A stretch of 64,000 nt of DNA from Microthyrium microscopicum (GCA_010405405.1 MU004230.1:2687744-2751743); one strand, 5' to 3'; shown: positions 1 to 11,630, counted from the stretch's first letter. Numbers and translations are program-made. Notes: generated by a model not told the origin, from the letters alone.

Positions 1-1333
1 TCTAACATCGTATTGGATTAGGCGATTAGAGCAAAATACCGAGGAGCTTCGACGCGAACCTCTTTTGCAACAGCTTTCACGGCAAGTTACGGATCTTTCA
101 GCAGCTGGAGCAAATCTATTCCACGGCGTAGTTGAATTGCAAAAGCTTCGTGCTTCATCGGAGCGTAAGTTCCAACGATGGTTTTACGAAACTAGAAAAG
201 AGACGGAACGACAACAAGAGGTTGCTGCTCAGTACGAACAAGCACTAGTTGGCGAACGACGAGCTCATGCCGCTGACCTGAGTCTCTTGCAAGGCGAAAT
301 TGACTCGTCACATTCAACTATTGGAAGACTTGAAAAACAGCTTTCAGAAATGCAGCGCGAGCAACATATATCCAAAGAGGAGGCGCGTCGTGCGTGGGAA
401 GAGCTAGGTCGTCGTGAACAAGAAGCTCGAGATCAAGTCACTGCATTAAGAGAAGGGCAACCTATTCTAGTCGGTGGTATTCAAGTGTTCCCAACAGCTC
501 ATCAAACATCTGGCCGCCAACAGAGCATGTCTGGTGCCGCACCGGGAGGCTCTGGTCGTCCAACAACCCGAGATGGTTCCGGTGCTCCGCCAGCAATGTC
601 TGGCGTACCGGAAGGTGCATATGGGCAACCAATTCTTCAAGGCTCTCCAACACATACTGATCCATTCACGGAGCATGGCGGTATGCCACGTACCCAGCCA
701 TCAGCCACCAACGGGATGCATACTTCAGCACCCGAAGCTTTTGCCTCGCCTTCAGGAGGAGCAGGGTTCTACCAACAACCCACTTCTTACCTCCATGGTG
801 CGCCAGGCCACAGAGTGACAGCACCGGGTACTGAAGAAACCTTTTCCTCAGATCACGACGAAGACGATTATGAATACGACGAACACGGTCGCCCTCGAAC
901 CGACGTCCACGGAAATCCAATTGTCTGGCGCCGCGGCCACCCAATCCTCGCTGATGACGACGATGAGGATACTGCAGACGACATTGAGCACGAGCGAGCA
1001 ATGCGCGCCAAATACGGCCCAAACACCTCCACAGCCGTCTCCTATCCACAAGTACCAGCACCCACTTCCGCTCGCATCAACCCAGTTTCCGCGCCTACTA
1101 CAGCGGGTGCCGTTAGTGTTGGGCCAAGTCACCTGCACCCCGCAACTGCTGGTGGAGCAGGCTTTGGCGCGCCCGTTGACTATGAAGGCGAAGGCTATGA
1201 GGACTCTGACTTCGACGTCAACCAATATCCATCGCGCCTAAGCATAGTGGACGAGGTTGATGAGGAGGCGAGTCGAGCAAGTGAGATTAGCGGTCGTAGT
1301 GGACGGCATACACCGCGTCAACCACCATTCTAG
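1..1333 (+). CDS. 3' part of a coiled-coil / disordered protein, function unknown
   Basis: The frame is open from the left edge of the window (it reads ...RRLEQNTEELRREP before base 65) to a TAG at 1331-1333, so the gene begins outside the window. The first roughly 150 visible residues are rich in E, Q, R, K and L with heptad-like spacing and should form a coiled coil. A short ordered-looking patch (GQPILVGGIQVFP) follows. The remaining roughly 280 residues are low complexity: G/S/T/P/Q-rich, then two acidic patches (DHDEDDYEYDEHG and DDDDEDTADD), ending in a Ser/Arg-rich tail. No catalytic motif is visible and I do not recognise the family. A scaffold or cytoskeleton-associated role would be a guess. 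Antisense and shifted-frame ORFs over this segment are ignored. Confidence 0.8.
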   Translation, partial: LTSYWIRRLEQNTEELRREPLLQQLSRQVTDLSAAGANLFHGVVELQKLRASSERKFQRWFYETRKETERQQEVAAQYEQALVGERRAHAADLSLLQGEIDSSHSTIGRLEKQLSEMQREQHISKEEARRAWEELGRREQEARDQVTALREGQPILVGGIQVFPTAHQTSGRQQSMSGAAPGGSGRPTTRDGSGAPPAMSGVPEGAYGQPILQGSPTHTDPFTEHGGMPRTQPSATNGMHTSAPEAFASPSGGAGFYQQPTSYLHGAPGHRVTAPGTEETFSSDHDEDDYEYDEHGRPRTDVHGNPIVWRRGHPILADDDDEDTADDIEHERAMRAKYGPNTSTAVSYPQVPAPTSARINPVSAPTTAGAVSVGPSHLHPATAGGAGFGAPVDYEGEGYEDSDFDVNQYPSRLSIVDEVDEEASRASEISGRSGRHTPRQPPF

Positions 1334-2033
1334 CAGGATTATTGTACGGGCTGATTAATCTGTGGCATCATCATCACATTCCAACGCACTACATCCAATC
1401 CACTTAGTCTCCGTCACGCCTTTCTCCTTTGGCCTTCTACATGCATATATGCATTTGCTGGATGCATTCTGTTCATTAATTGCATTATTTCTTTGGCTTT
1501 TGGTCTGCTTTTCCGTTGCAGCTCTTGCCGGATACCCCCTTTGTTGTTTTGTTTTGGATTCTTCTTCATTCCTGCTTTGTTGATTTATACATAGCATTGA
1601 AAGTCCTGTTCTCATGTTATTTCTATATATACAGTTCAATTATATCATCAGCCAGCATATAGCTTGGTTTGTTCCGGTTTTTCTTATCATCCATTCTTCT
1701 ATCAGTAGTTGTCCACTGTCGATAAGGAATATTTGCTTCTGTTTAGATTTCTTACTACCAAGCTTCTTTACATGTATGAGTATTGTTAATATGGTACGGT
1801 GTAAAAAGTTCTGAGCTAGAGTTTTGCTATGAGAAGCATTTTGATGGCTGCATGGTATGGATTGGGCGGCGGAAGCGTTTGCTTCTTGGTTTTGGGCTGG
1901 ATATATAGGAGGATAATAGAATAATATTACTAGATCACGACGGAGAAGTGCGCCAGTTGTCAGCATGTTCGATGTGCTGGAGTTTAGACTGCGATAGACA
2001 TCTTGTAGTGGATGCCAATAGAGTACTGGGAAG
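1334..2033. other. Intergenic / 3' UTR, T-rich
   Basis: Pyrimidine- and T-rich sequence follows the stop of the first gene and is probably its 3' UTR. Short ORFs here have no family likeness and biased hydrophobic composition. I see no gene. Confidence 0.5.
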
Positions 2034-2215
2034 CACTTGCCGTAAGTCAAATATCGTACTTGTCGTAAATCGAGTATCGTACTTGCTATAAGTCGAATAT
2101 CGTACTTGCCGTAAATCGAGTATCGTACTTGCTATAAATTGAATATCGTACTTGCCGTAAATCGACGAGGAGTATCGTACTTGCCAAAAGTCGAATATCG
2201 TTCTTGCGATATTTG
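2034..2215. repeat. Tandem repeat, 23-bp unit in an alternating A/B (46-bp) arrangement
   Basis: About seven copies of a 23-bp unit with core TATCGTACTTGC follow one another. Units ending CGTAAATCGAG alternate with units ending TATAAGTCGAA (one copy TATAAATTGAA), so the higher-order period is 46 bp. One copy carries a 6-bp insertion (CGAGGAG), and the last copies are degenerate (TTCTTGCGATATTTGA). Both strands can be read as short ORFs with repeating peptides, but these are best explained by the repeat itself. Confidence 0.9.
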
Positions 2216-2421
2216 AACTGACGAGCATCGAGATTGTTGGCGCCGTAACTTTCCATATAAAATCTACGATTCCATCTTAAAACTCATTGCTATCACTAAA
2301 CTGGTCAACGAAGTAAAGGCATTGAGCGAACAGAATCACAGTCATACATCTACCCAGAGCCTCGTCCAACGACTGTTCCAACCTCAACTGCTCCTTGACG
2401 CTGAACAGCCATCTGTCAAGC

Positions 2422-4205
2422 ATGACAGCTCCACATCTTCCAGGTAATATCTGGCGTATGATCTTCGAGGAACTCCTGGCTTCGACCTTCATACTTAAAG
2501 TTCTGAAATATCGTCTTGTCAACAGTAGTGCCCCCGTATATATCGTATCGTTCTACAAGCTTGACCTAACTGCTGCGTAGAATCTTTTTGCTCAGAGATA
2601 ACCCGAGCATTCTTCGTTATCCAGAATCGCCTCATCTTCGGGCCTGCCTATAAACGTCCCCGCGGCCCTCGCCTTGCTGACCGTGTTGATCGACAAATTC
2701 TCGCATTTCGATGCTGCGTGCAACAATTTGACAACTTACAATCAGACCTTCCGTTCTGCCGTGTGGCCAACCAGGTTTTGGATTTCTGTGAAGCCAAGTC
2801 TCAAAGTCATGGCGGCTTGGCTGCTCCCCGAGTGAAGTACATTCATGGACTCTGCATAGCATATGCTCTTGGTTCAAGCGCTAATGGCGACTTTGACGTC
2901 CTGTCACATCTGAAGGCCTTCCCTGATGAAGCAGAACTGCCGGAGAAAGAACTAAAAGTGCTAGGACTTATTGCTGCAACATCAATTGACGACATAGCTT
3001 TGGCCCAAGCTCTGCTAATTCTAAGTCCGGAAACTTATCCATTTGGCAAAAGGTGTACGGACTACAGGTGCCTCTTCTTCAAAACTTGTATCCACGACTC
3101 CCGATTGGGCTTTTCGAATGCCTTTTCCGTTGCTGCATACCTAGGGCGTCTGCACTCTGTGCAATTGATACTCAAATATGCTCACAAGGTCGATACACCA
3201 ACTGGTCATCTTTTTAGAGCAGCTCGTTTAGGCGCTGAGCGGGGCCATACCAAGATTTTCAAGCTCTTAAACTTCCGCGCCTGGCGAGCTAACATGGGCA
3301 AGGAGAATGAAACGAGTGAAGTCTGCAGTCGCATTTTCCACGACTTGCTCCAGGCTGCATGCAGAAGGGGCTGCCAGGAAATCGCTGAAGACATACTCAA
3401 TGCAGCTAAGCTATATGACCAGGACAAGCAGAAGTGGATTGCATTTATTGCCCAAGAGGCTTGTCATTATGGCAAAATCGAGATGCTGAAATGGATCTTG
3501 AAGAAGCACCTTGGTACCAGCGCAAAGCCACATCTTGACGTCGGAAGAGCGGTTTCCGGGGGACACGTCAAGGCTATCCAAATGCTCCTACAAGTAGAAG
3601 GTTTCACTTTGAACGAGCATCACCTTGAGATGGCTGTCGCTCATGGACATGTGGATGTCATTCGCATTTTCCTCGACGACTACAAATATCTCTTCGTAGG
3701 AGATCTAAGATTTCTCTCGCTATCCTGCCTATTTCGCAAGGCTATACACTTTACCCAGATCTCAGTCATGCGCTTTGCTATAGCGCGAGGCCTCAACTTA
3801 CAAGACGACGACGACGGCTTATTCGACGACATGTGGCATATGGTCGATGCTGACAATGACTTATCTCCTAGTCATACTATCGGCCACAGTGCTCTCCATT
3901 TCGCCATTCATCGAGGCAACAAGCCCGCAGTGCGAGAATTGATTGTCAAATTGGGGGTCGACGCTACTGGGGTTATGAGCTTTGCAAAGACTTGCCATCA
4001 TGAACACTTGGTCCAATACTTGGTCGAGCTTGGTGTGGGAAACGAGCCACCAAGCAGGCGATTCATACGTCGACGCTTTGCGCCTCGATATCAATGGAGA
4101 AGTTCGATTGACCCGGAAACGATGGATATCTCTACAACCAGGGTGGATGGTTATGCTGACTGGCCCTTGAAAGATGCTCCAGTCGACCGCTTCTGGCAAC
4201 TCTGA
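2422..4205 (+). CDS. F-box-like / divergent ankyrin-repeat protein; 5' exon structure unresolved
   Basis: The well-supported part is an open frame from about 2565 to TGA/TAG-free sequence ending at 4205. It carries divergent ankyrin-type helix pairs: GHTKIFKLLNF, CRRGCQEIAEDIL, CHYGKIEMLKWIL, GGHVKAIQMLLQ, AHGHVDVIRIFLD, LHFAIHRGNKPAVRELI, CHHEHLVQYLVELG. This frame has no ATG until about 3294, so translation must begin upstream. In another frame an ATG at 2422 opens a segment like an F-box (LPGNIWRMIFEELLAST). Between 2580 and 2720 all three frames carry family-like pieces, for example FLLRDNPSILRYPE in one and LIDKFSHFDAACNN in another. Short introns or frame-damaging mutations could both explain this; I could not find one clean splice solution. 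F-box/ankyrin proteins usually act as adaptor or substrate-binding proteins, but no substrate can be inferred. Confidence 0.6.
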
Positions 4206-4726
4206 TATAGTGAAGAGTTACGTTCCCGGAGATTCTGGTTTTGGTGATGATTGAATCCTTACGTTACTCCGCTGAAGTATTCTAGATAGGTAATCGTTAA
4301 GCGCAGTTTTTTGGGCATTACACGAATACTTATTTGAAGTCCTTTTTTTTCACCACATCGTTCGAAAATAGTATTGAGAAGCAAACACCAGTGTCATCTG
4401 GCTGATGTTTGTCGCACGAGCTACTCGTCTTGTGCCGCGATTTAAAACCAGAACTTTCAATGTCGTTGGATCGTTTGCTTTCATGCTGGTAACTTGTATA
4501 TGAAGTCGTGTATAGAACGCCTGTCAGATAGGTAGACAAGGTTCTATATTATCAAGCAAGACTAGAGTAGTCGCTAAACGGGTGGCTGCTTACGTTGCCC
4601 CAGAGCCCCGATTTGAACTTGACCAAGTCGAGAACTACGACTCTACTACTTTTCAACGCGATTTGTATCGAAAGACTTCATCTTAGCTTTCAAAGTCAGA
4701 TCAAAGTTTACGGCACCCTTTCCGAT
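4206..4726. other. Intergenic
   Basis: No gene is seen. The downstream half is presumably the promoter and leader of the dehydrogenase that starts at 4727. The frame of that gene is open further upstream (to a TTG at 4595), but no ATG lies there. Confidence 0.5.
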
Positions 4727-5757
4727 ATGGGAGCTACTCTTTCACAGTTGTGGCCACCAAAGCCAACCTTAACAGAGAGGAACATCCAATCTCAAAAGGG
4801 CAAGGTATTTCTAATCACAGGAGCCAACTCCGGAATTGGTCTTGAAATGACGAAGATCTTGTATGATGCTGGCGCGACTATATACATGGCCTGTAGAACC
4901 CAGGACAAGACAGAAGCAGCCATGAAGGGCATAGTCTCCGGCGCAAAAGCTCCCAAGGACAGCACTGGCAGACTAGAATTCCTACAATTAGATCTTAGCG
5001 ATCTTTCCAGCATCAAATCCTCCGCCGCCACCTTCCTATCCAAAGAATCAAAACTCGATGTTCTCTTCAACAACGCTGGCATCTCGCAGCCCCCAGCGGG
5101 TCTGGTCAGCGCTCAAGGACACGATATCCAAATTGCTACAAATTGCTTCGGTCCCCTCCTCTTCACTGACCTAGTTCTGCCAGCCCTTCGTGCAGCCGCA
5201 CCGTGCAGCACACCAGGCGCAGTCCGCATTGTCTGGACATCAAGTCAAATGGTCGACTTGGCGGCTGGCAAAGACGGCTTCTCCATGTCCGACATGCAAA
5301 ATCCGCCCAAAGATAACACGCAAATCTACACAAACACCAAGACAGGAAACTGGTTCCTCGCAAGTGAAGTAGGCAAGCGCGTGGATGCTGATGGGATTTT
5401 GAGTATCACGCAGAATCCAGGCGGCTTAAAAACGAATGTGCTGAGGACAGCGCCCAAGTGGATGATGTGGATCAGTTGGCCGATGCTGTGGCCGCCGATT
5501 TATGGTGCTTACACGGAGCTCTGGGTAAGTGAAGTCTGGTTGTATGGTGGGATGGTAGTTACTAATGGGAATAGACTGGATTGTCGCCGGAGTTGGGGAT
5601 GGCGGATCAAGGTGCTTATATCATTCCTTGGGGTAGGAAGCATCCTGGTCAGAGAAAGGATCTGCATCTGGCGTTGAAGGACAAGGAGGAGGGAGGATCT
5701 GGCCGAGCTGGAGAATTCTATGAGTGGTGCGAAGAGATGATCAAAGATTATAGATAA
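4727..5757 (+). CDS. Short-chain dehydrogenase/reductase (retinol dehydrogenase / WWOX-like)
   Basis: Exons 4727-5524 and 5575-5757 give 326 residues. The 50-bp intron (GTAAGT...TACTAAT...AATAG) restores the family C-terminus: AYTELW is followed by TGLSPELG...YIIPWGRKHPG...FYEWCEE, which is how this SDR group ends. Visible motifs are the NAD(P)-binding TGANSGIG (T31-G38), NNAG (115-118), the catalytic Ser in TSSQM (172-173) and YxxxK at Y201/K205. ATG 4727 is chosen because it precedes the usual short N-terminal extension before the Rossmann fold. The protein should be an NAD(P)(H)-dependent oxidoreductase of small alcohols, ketones or aldehydes. The substrate cannot be read from sequence. 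The gene converges with the GH47 gene downstream. Confidence 0.9.
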
Positions 5758-6028
5758 GGCATATATTAAAACTCGACCCGAGAAGAGTATCAGGTTTACA
5801 GTCAAGGATCCTTGAGTAATTTCGAAGGTCTTATTCTGATTGATGGCCATGGAAAAGCTCACTGAAGTAGCTTTGGGGATTTCCTATTTTCTATTTGAGT
5901 CCGACTAAGAATACTTGATCTTAGACAAACGGGCGTTTTCCGATGACATGAAAAGTTGGCGCTCAAAATGAATTACAGCTCTTAGCCTTCAACGCGAGAT
6001 GCTCTTGAACTTTGAATTATATAAGAAC

Positions 6029-7996
6029 TCACTTCCATTGAGTGATGTCCTTGGTAGGTTTCGGGATTTTGAAAGGATGCGCTTCGGTGTTACTAAGGTA
6101 TATATCAGTATATAAGTTTGCAAGAGTTCAGATGACTTACAAGACATAATCGTCCAAGCTGATAAGTTCAGGTTCACTGAATATCAAGTAAAAGTATTTC
6201 AACGTCTCTGCCATCCAGAATGATTCACTGGCGTCTGTTCTCGTTGGACTAGCATCATTGACATCAAGGATTGACGCAAAGGATATATCTGTTTGTGTAG
6301 CGGCAATAATCGATTGAAACATCTTCCAGGCGATCTCCTGATATTTCTTGTCGCCCGTGATTCGGTACAGTACAAAAACAGACTCGATGGCTTCGGGACT
6401 GTAATGATGTTAGTAAGTAATACAATCTTGATTCCAAGACGACGTACCGTAGAATATATCGTGGGTCATGTATGCGAGACATGCCTTCTGGGATCCGCAA
6501 CGATTCGGCAATCTTTGCAGCTCTGGCAGGGGCATCTACGGCTTTCACCTCATCAGGACTAGAAACTGGATGCTCTTTGCCGATTTCAGCTAGCCACCTT
6601 GAGCGATCCCATTTGTTCTTTGGATCCTTTTCAGTAGGTGGTATAGCGCTGAAAACCTCCGGCATGATACCCGTTGCGGTCGTGGAGTAAGCCCAGGCAC
6701 AACCATCAACGAGCTTCTTTGCGATCTCAATATCGCCATCAAGGCCGAATACCTTGGCAGATAGAGCAACCAATCCTCCAACGAAACAAGTCAGATGTTG
6801 TCCTTCTGGCCGGAGTTTGACTTTGCCAAATTGAACTTCAGTTGAGCCACTGAGCAAGATGTCAAGATTATCCGGATTCATGGGTTTGAAAAACAGCTGT
6901 TCTTTGGCGACTTTTATGTAGGCTTCGTACATATGACGTTGCTGGTCTGACTGTCCTCCAAGGATAATGTATTGCTTTGGAATATATTCGTACATAGAGT
7001 CGGCCCGACCACCCATAGAGAAAAGTGTGTCATCTTTGAATGACTGTGTTTGGGCGTTGAAGACGACTGGCCAAAGCCCTGGAAGTTTGGTCTCCTGCTG
7101 TTCTTGCTCTAGAATGTTGAAAACTCGCTGAATGGCATCGTAGTACTTGGGATCACCTGTTATTTGTGAAAGCTTGGTGAACTCTAAGCCCATTGATCCA
7201 AACTCTGCAGCAAGCACATAAGCATGAGGCTCTTCTGGGATACCCTCAAAGTTACTGTTCACGATTAGTCAAATCCATCGTGCTTTGAACCTTGAGCTTA
7301 CTTTTGCCAGGTCCATCTTGTCACTGGCATTCTGTTAGTAGTATCAAAAGCATGATACAACATCTCGCCCAGTTCTTTGGCCTTCCTCAAAAGAACGCCA
7401 TTGTCTTTGCCCTCTGCGAGTTCATGCGCACTAAGTAAACCACCAAGAAATCTAATGGTAGTTTCAAAAACATTTATAGTCTTGATATGAGTGACGGAAA
7501 AATCAATACCCTCGACGGCCTTGACAGCCTCTTGAAATTCATCCTCAAGTCCCATGATGAGTAAGGAGTCCAAGGAATCGACTAAGGTTGCTCCCCATCC
7601 CCCAAAGTGGTCCTTCCAGGCGTGGGACAGGGGCGCAAACTCGTCGTGGCCATATGCATTATCTTTATATGCTTTCCACGAACGATTGAAAGCATCCAAG
7701 ACTGCTTGCTGCTTTTCCAGTCTGGCGGACTTTTCTGATTCTGATTCTGATTTGAAAGTAGCCTGAATCTTGTTTAATGATTTTGGTGGTGTCTTAGGTA
7801 GTTCCAGGTATGCTGCGACGGGATGCTGTTGCGGTATAGCAGACCAGTCGATGTGATGCAAGTCAGATGACGGTAGAAATCCAGAAAAAGAAGCGTCCAG
7901 TCTTTTGAGATGAATAACATAGTAGAGTCCAGCCGCGGAAAGGAATATTAGAACAAGCCATCGCTGCAACGCTCGAGACATGATTGAGGGCGCCAT
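6029..7996 (-). CDS. GH47 class I alpha-1,2-mannosidase, type II membrane form
   Basis: Four exons, complement of 7302-7996, 6448-7254, 6141-6398 and 6029-6092, give 607 residues. The three introns (47, 49 and 48 bp) have GTAAGC, GTACGT and GTAAGT donors, and each join restores family sequence. After a short cytosolic segment lies one membrane anchor (about residues 12-29, RWLVLIFLSAAGLYY). GH47 landmarks run in order: FGGWGATLVDSLDSLLIMG, GGLLSAHELAE, AEFGSMGLEFTKLSQITGD, MGGRADSMYEYIPK, HLTCFVGG, PEAIESVFVLYRITGD, and the C-terminal NTEAHPF whose Thr binds the catalytic calcium in this family. Members trim alpha-1,2-linked mannose from N-glycans in the ER/Golgi. ATG 7996 sits in a strong context (CCCCATGGCG); an in-frame ATG five codons later is possible. 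Confidence 0.93.
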
Positions 7997-8966
7997 GGGG
8001 TCTTGCTGGAGTGTAGTTGAACAGACAAGTTAATGCCTCTTCCGTATAAATTTGGTTCAATGAGTGACAGGGGTAAAGGAGTGATGCTTTGTTGAATGTC
8101 GATTTACATTCTATCGTATCCCTTGATTGATGCGGAAGCTTGCCTCAAGGCTCATACAACCGATGTCCAAGCTCGTTAAAACAGATTTGTCGCGTCGTAA
8201 GTGCTTGAATGAAATGACAACGAATATAGTACAGGATAGACAAACAGTTCACAAATCATTCTTGAACATGAATAACAAAAAAAGACAACCTCTGAAGCCA
8301 CCAAAATCGCGGCTGAAGAGCGACTCAAGGGATGGAGAAGGACTAGCGTTACCCCTTTTAGAATCATAAGGCGCATGGGCCATCATTTGACGACGCTCCC
8401 CCTAACCGCAGGTGAGGTTTGGATCTTTTGTCATCAACTCACCAGCTTCTTCAAATCTGAAAATACCGCTAGATCTAGCTGAAAATAGGAAAAGGACTGT
8501 GTCTTCAAGATAATACGGAACCTCGGGACTTTGAACGCGGTTGGTTTACTGGGAGTTTAGTTGTACACATCGCAGACAGTGGAGCCACTACGCCTCATCA
8601 ATGATGACAATGAGCATTGAGAATATCAGAACATAATTTCTCATATTGATCTGGATCTTCAATACTTCACTGGTTCCGTGGATATGTCCATCCTGACGCG
8701 CTCTTCGACAGGAACCTTTCATTTCACCTCTACGCTTTTGGTGTATTTCGATACTTCACCTTTCAGGTAGCCCTTCCACTTTCACTTGTCAAAGCACCAG
8801 TTTGGAACGCTGGCATTCTCCGGTGGCTTTGCAATTCTCAAATCCGTCGACTTTGATTTCGATCTTGGAACCACCGGCAACCAAACTTCGCGACATATCA
8901 AACTCGTCCATCTTTGACCGGTTCATCATGTCCGCCAATGAACGAAGCTCGTCCTCCATAGGGTGA
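7997..8966. other. Intergenic between the GH47 and MED20-like genes
   Basis: This holds the promoter of the minus-strand mannosidase and the unresolved 5' end of the MED20-like gene. A minus-strand frame at 8789-9055 looks weakly protein-like (PHPMEDELRSLADMMNRS) but has no ATG-started support or family likeness. No gene is called. Confidence 0.4.
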
Positions 8967-9768
8967 GGCAAAACGTTTTGCATAAAGTCCATCTCATTGA
9001 CAAAAGCTTTCAGAATATTCCTGATCGGGGACTTCGACCGGGTCAAAAATAGTCAAAGCATCATTGCAAAGCTTCAAGAGATTTTCAACATCTCAGTACT
9101 ACCTAAGTGGAGTCTGGAGTATCGGTTATACGTTACGAGACCTGAGCTGTCTGCAGCAAACGAATCAACCGCCCAACATGTGCTTTGGCTCAGCCATGTA
9201 CCGAAAGTTCTAATTGGAATGCCTGAAGTCAAGGACAAAGTTACTTCTTTCCGCCTCGCAAAGATTCCAGCAACACGAAAAGGTAAGATTAATCTTTAAC
9301 CCATTTAGGGTATTACAACTGGCCGATTGCCATTCAGTTTACTCTTGAGAAAAATCGACTCCTCATTTAGTGTTCCGCAAAAATTCTGTGTACAATCTGG
9401 TACTAATGATATGCTTAGGCGATTACCAAAACTTCTTGAGTATGAAAAATACCCTGATCTGGACTCCAAAATCGCACGTCGGAATTCTCAATGGAATGAC
9501 TATCCAACAAAATGACTATACTGTGCGGATGGGAGAAGTACGCGCAGTGGGAACGAATCAAGGTTTGAGATCGTTCCTAATTGCGATTGAAGTCCCCTCC
9601 AAGGTAGCGGTTGATGGAAGCGTTGGGAAAGAGGAGGAGGAACGTGTTAGGTTCGAAGTGATGAGCCTGGTTAAAGCGCTTGGAACAGGCGAGACCAAAG
9701 AAGCCTGGGGATTCGGAGGAGAGCTCGATATAGTTCGAGCCTGGTGCGATATCATGAAGTCGCGGTAA
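8967..9768 (+). CDS. Mediator complex subunit 20-like (MED20/SRB2), 5' end unresolved
   Basis: Two coding blocks are recognisable. The first (to 9282) has the MED20 N-terminal pattern: SIIAKLQEIF, then PKWSLEYRLY, then HVLWLSHVPK. The second (9419-9768) has NTLIWTPKSHVGILNG, NDYTVRMGEVRAVG and a terminal DIVRAWCDIMKSR, matching the TATA-binding-related fold of fungal MED20. A 136-bp intron at 9283-9418 (GTAAGA donor, TACTAAT 14 nt before a CTTAG acceptor) joins them in frame. MED20 belongs to the Mediator head and links activators to RNA polymerase II. The first block has no ATG back to the stop at 8964, so a small upstream exon, a non-ATG start or loss of the 5' end must be considered. The family call rests on pattern recognition only. 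Confidence 0.65.
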
Positions 9769-11600
9769 AAGGATTCCATGCGTCGTACATGTGTGACGCC
9801 CATATAACTTGAATGTCAATGTCTGGAGTTCAAAATCTTGGTTCAGCACACCTAATGACCATTATCTGCTTCTCTCCAATGCTATAACGTGTGTAAAAGA
9901 GAGTTGTCACTGCATTGATTCCTTCAGATTCATTGCTTGAAAGCTACATGTACATATTCAGATGTAGAAGCTGATACGCTGCCTGGGAGAATTGGATAGA
10001 AAGTTGCAGGAGGATTCCGAATTATTCGCGCTCCTGCAGGAGCTAACACATTAAGGTAACACAGATATGCACCAATCCTTTTCAATTGCAGTGGTTATAG
10101 CCATTCGTCAATATGAGCATTGAGGATAATCCTTTGGTATTATAGGTACACACCGCTTAGCGGTGGTACGACCTCCCTTAAAGTTGCATCATTTGGTTGG
10201 TCAAGTTTAATTACTTTTATCGACTAATGCAACGCTACCAAGCAGGTGAGGCTGGGGAACTAGTCAAAGTCTTTGTCAAGTTCATTCGATGTCCCGGTAA
10301 GCTTTGAGAACAGAGCACGCGTACATGATCTCTCCACGGCTCGGTCATATTGAAGCTTTTATGAAATTAACCATTGGTTCAGAATCGCGCAACGAATTTG
10401 TCTAAATCAGAACTGGAATATGCGGCTCGTCGTTATTATGCCAAGGCAATAGGGTGGATTTTTATGCGACATGGCGAGTACTTGTCGAATACTTCCTTTG
10501 CCAAACCTCTTGACAACCCACAAAAACAAAGTTACAGGTTCGGCGTAAAACTAGGCTACAAAAGCATCGGAGACATATTGATAGTTTTATCCTTGATCCA
10601 TCCCTTCCACGTGTGAGCCGCGAGCAGAGAAGTTCCTTCAAACTTCTAATCGCCATTTCGAGAGGACCGGACGGCAACCGATTGCCCCGCTTAATGTGCT
10701 TCGGTTGCTTCGGTCCCAAGGTTTGAGTGAAGCGACCCATCTGAAGTTCGCCTCTTTCAGGCACGTAAACGAACGAGGCCTTGTCACTTATTCAGACTCC
10801 AGAGTCAGAGACATTGTTGATATCTCGTCTCATTGGCATGTCCGTCATTCCCTTTTGCGCCTTGACTTTGACAATGTGCAATTTAAATTTGCTTGGTGGC
10901 TCTAAAGACTACTAGCCAGTTATCCTCTAGTCGTGGCGTTTGTCGACCGACATCTGACTTGTCAATCCAACCGCGCCTAGCTCAATCGCTGATCTGACCG
11001 TTACGAACTTACATGACACTCTCCAGAGTCCAGCTTGATCAACAAAACTTACTCCTTGCTCTGACAAAAAGCAACCAAGTAGCGCGGGTCACCTCATGCT
11101 ATTGGGCAGAACCTCAACCACCCTTTTCCCTTTCTCGATTTCTTATTAGCTGATCAAGCCTCAATATCAATGCAATGTGCGGGATAATCCGTTCCGATCT
11201 GAACTGCCGCGATATCTTCATCACAAATTCACAATCACATCCAGGAGCGTTATTTTTCTCCTTTGGTCACTGGTGAAATGCGGGGCAAGGCTGAATAATG
11301 TGGACGGCGTTGAGCGTCGAAAAGAAGACAGGGTCGCAAATCTGGATTTACAGATGACATGGACTCCAGCCGAACTGGAATCAATGCGATTGGCTCATGT
11401 TCAGCTACATCAGCATGGGACTAGGCTAAGTTGAGTTGCTAATTGTCGAAATTTCGGGGAATGCTACTTGCTACCAGTCCAGAATGAGATTAGACAAGAA
11501 GCTGATGCAGTTTGAGCAGAAGAAGAACATGCCACGAGCTGGTCCAGATCCAAGCATTGAGCTAGCACTTGTGGGGATCATGGCCAGTATGTGCTAGGAG
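9769..11600. other. Long gene-poor stretch left of the AT-rich island
   Basis: Base composition is ordinary, but no ORF shows family likeness. The last part (11,497-11,599) reads as an open frame of about 36 codons (MRLDKKLMQFEQKKN...) ending just before the inverted repeat at 11,601. It could be an exon remnant or chance. I see no supported gene. Confidence 0.4.
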
Positions 11601-11630
11601 TGGGCAGCGTTAGCAGTTCTGATTTGTGCA
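11601..11630 (+). repeat. Left terminal inverted repeat of the island
   Basis: Its first 16 bp match the reverse complement of 31,087-31,102 perfectly. A further stretch of about 14 bp matches imperfectly. Just inside (11,626-11,642) lies a near-perfect small palindrome, GTGCAGGA-T-TCCTGCAC. Confidence 0.8.

Noticed and set aside
1935-2228. Minus-strand ORF of 97 codons with repeating peptide
   Set aside because: It is produced by the 23-bp tandem repeat and has no other support.
8789-9055. Minus-strand protein-like frame
   Set aside because: Starts from a non-ATG codon, overlaps the MED20-like exon and matches no family I know.
10374-11434. Several short ORFs (80-100 codons) on both strands
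   Set aside because: Mostly non-ATG starts, overlapping each other, no motifs; probably chance.
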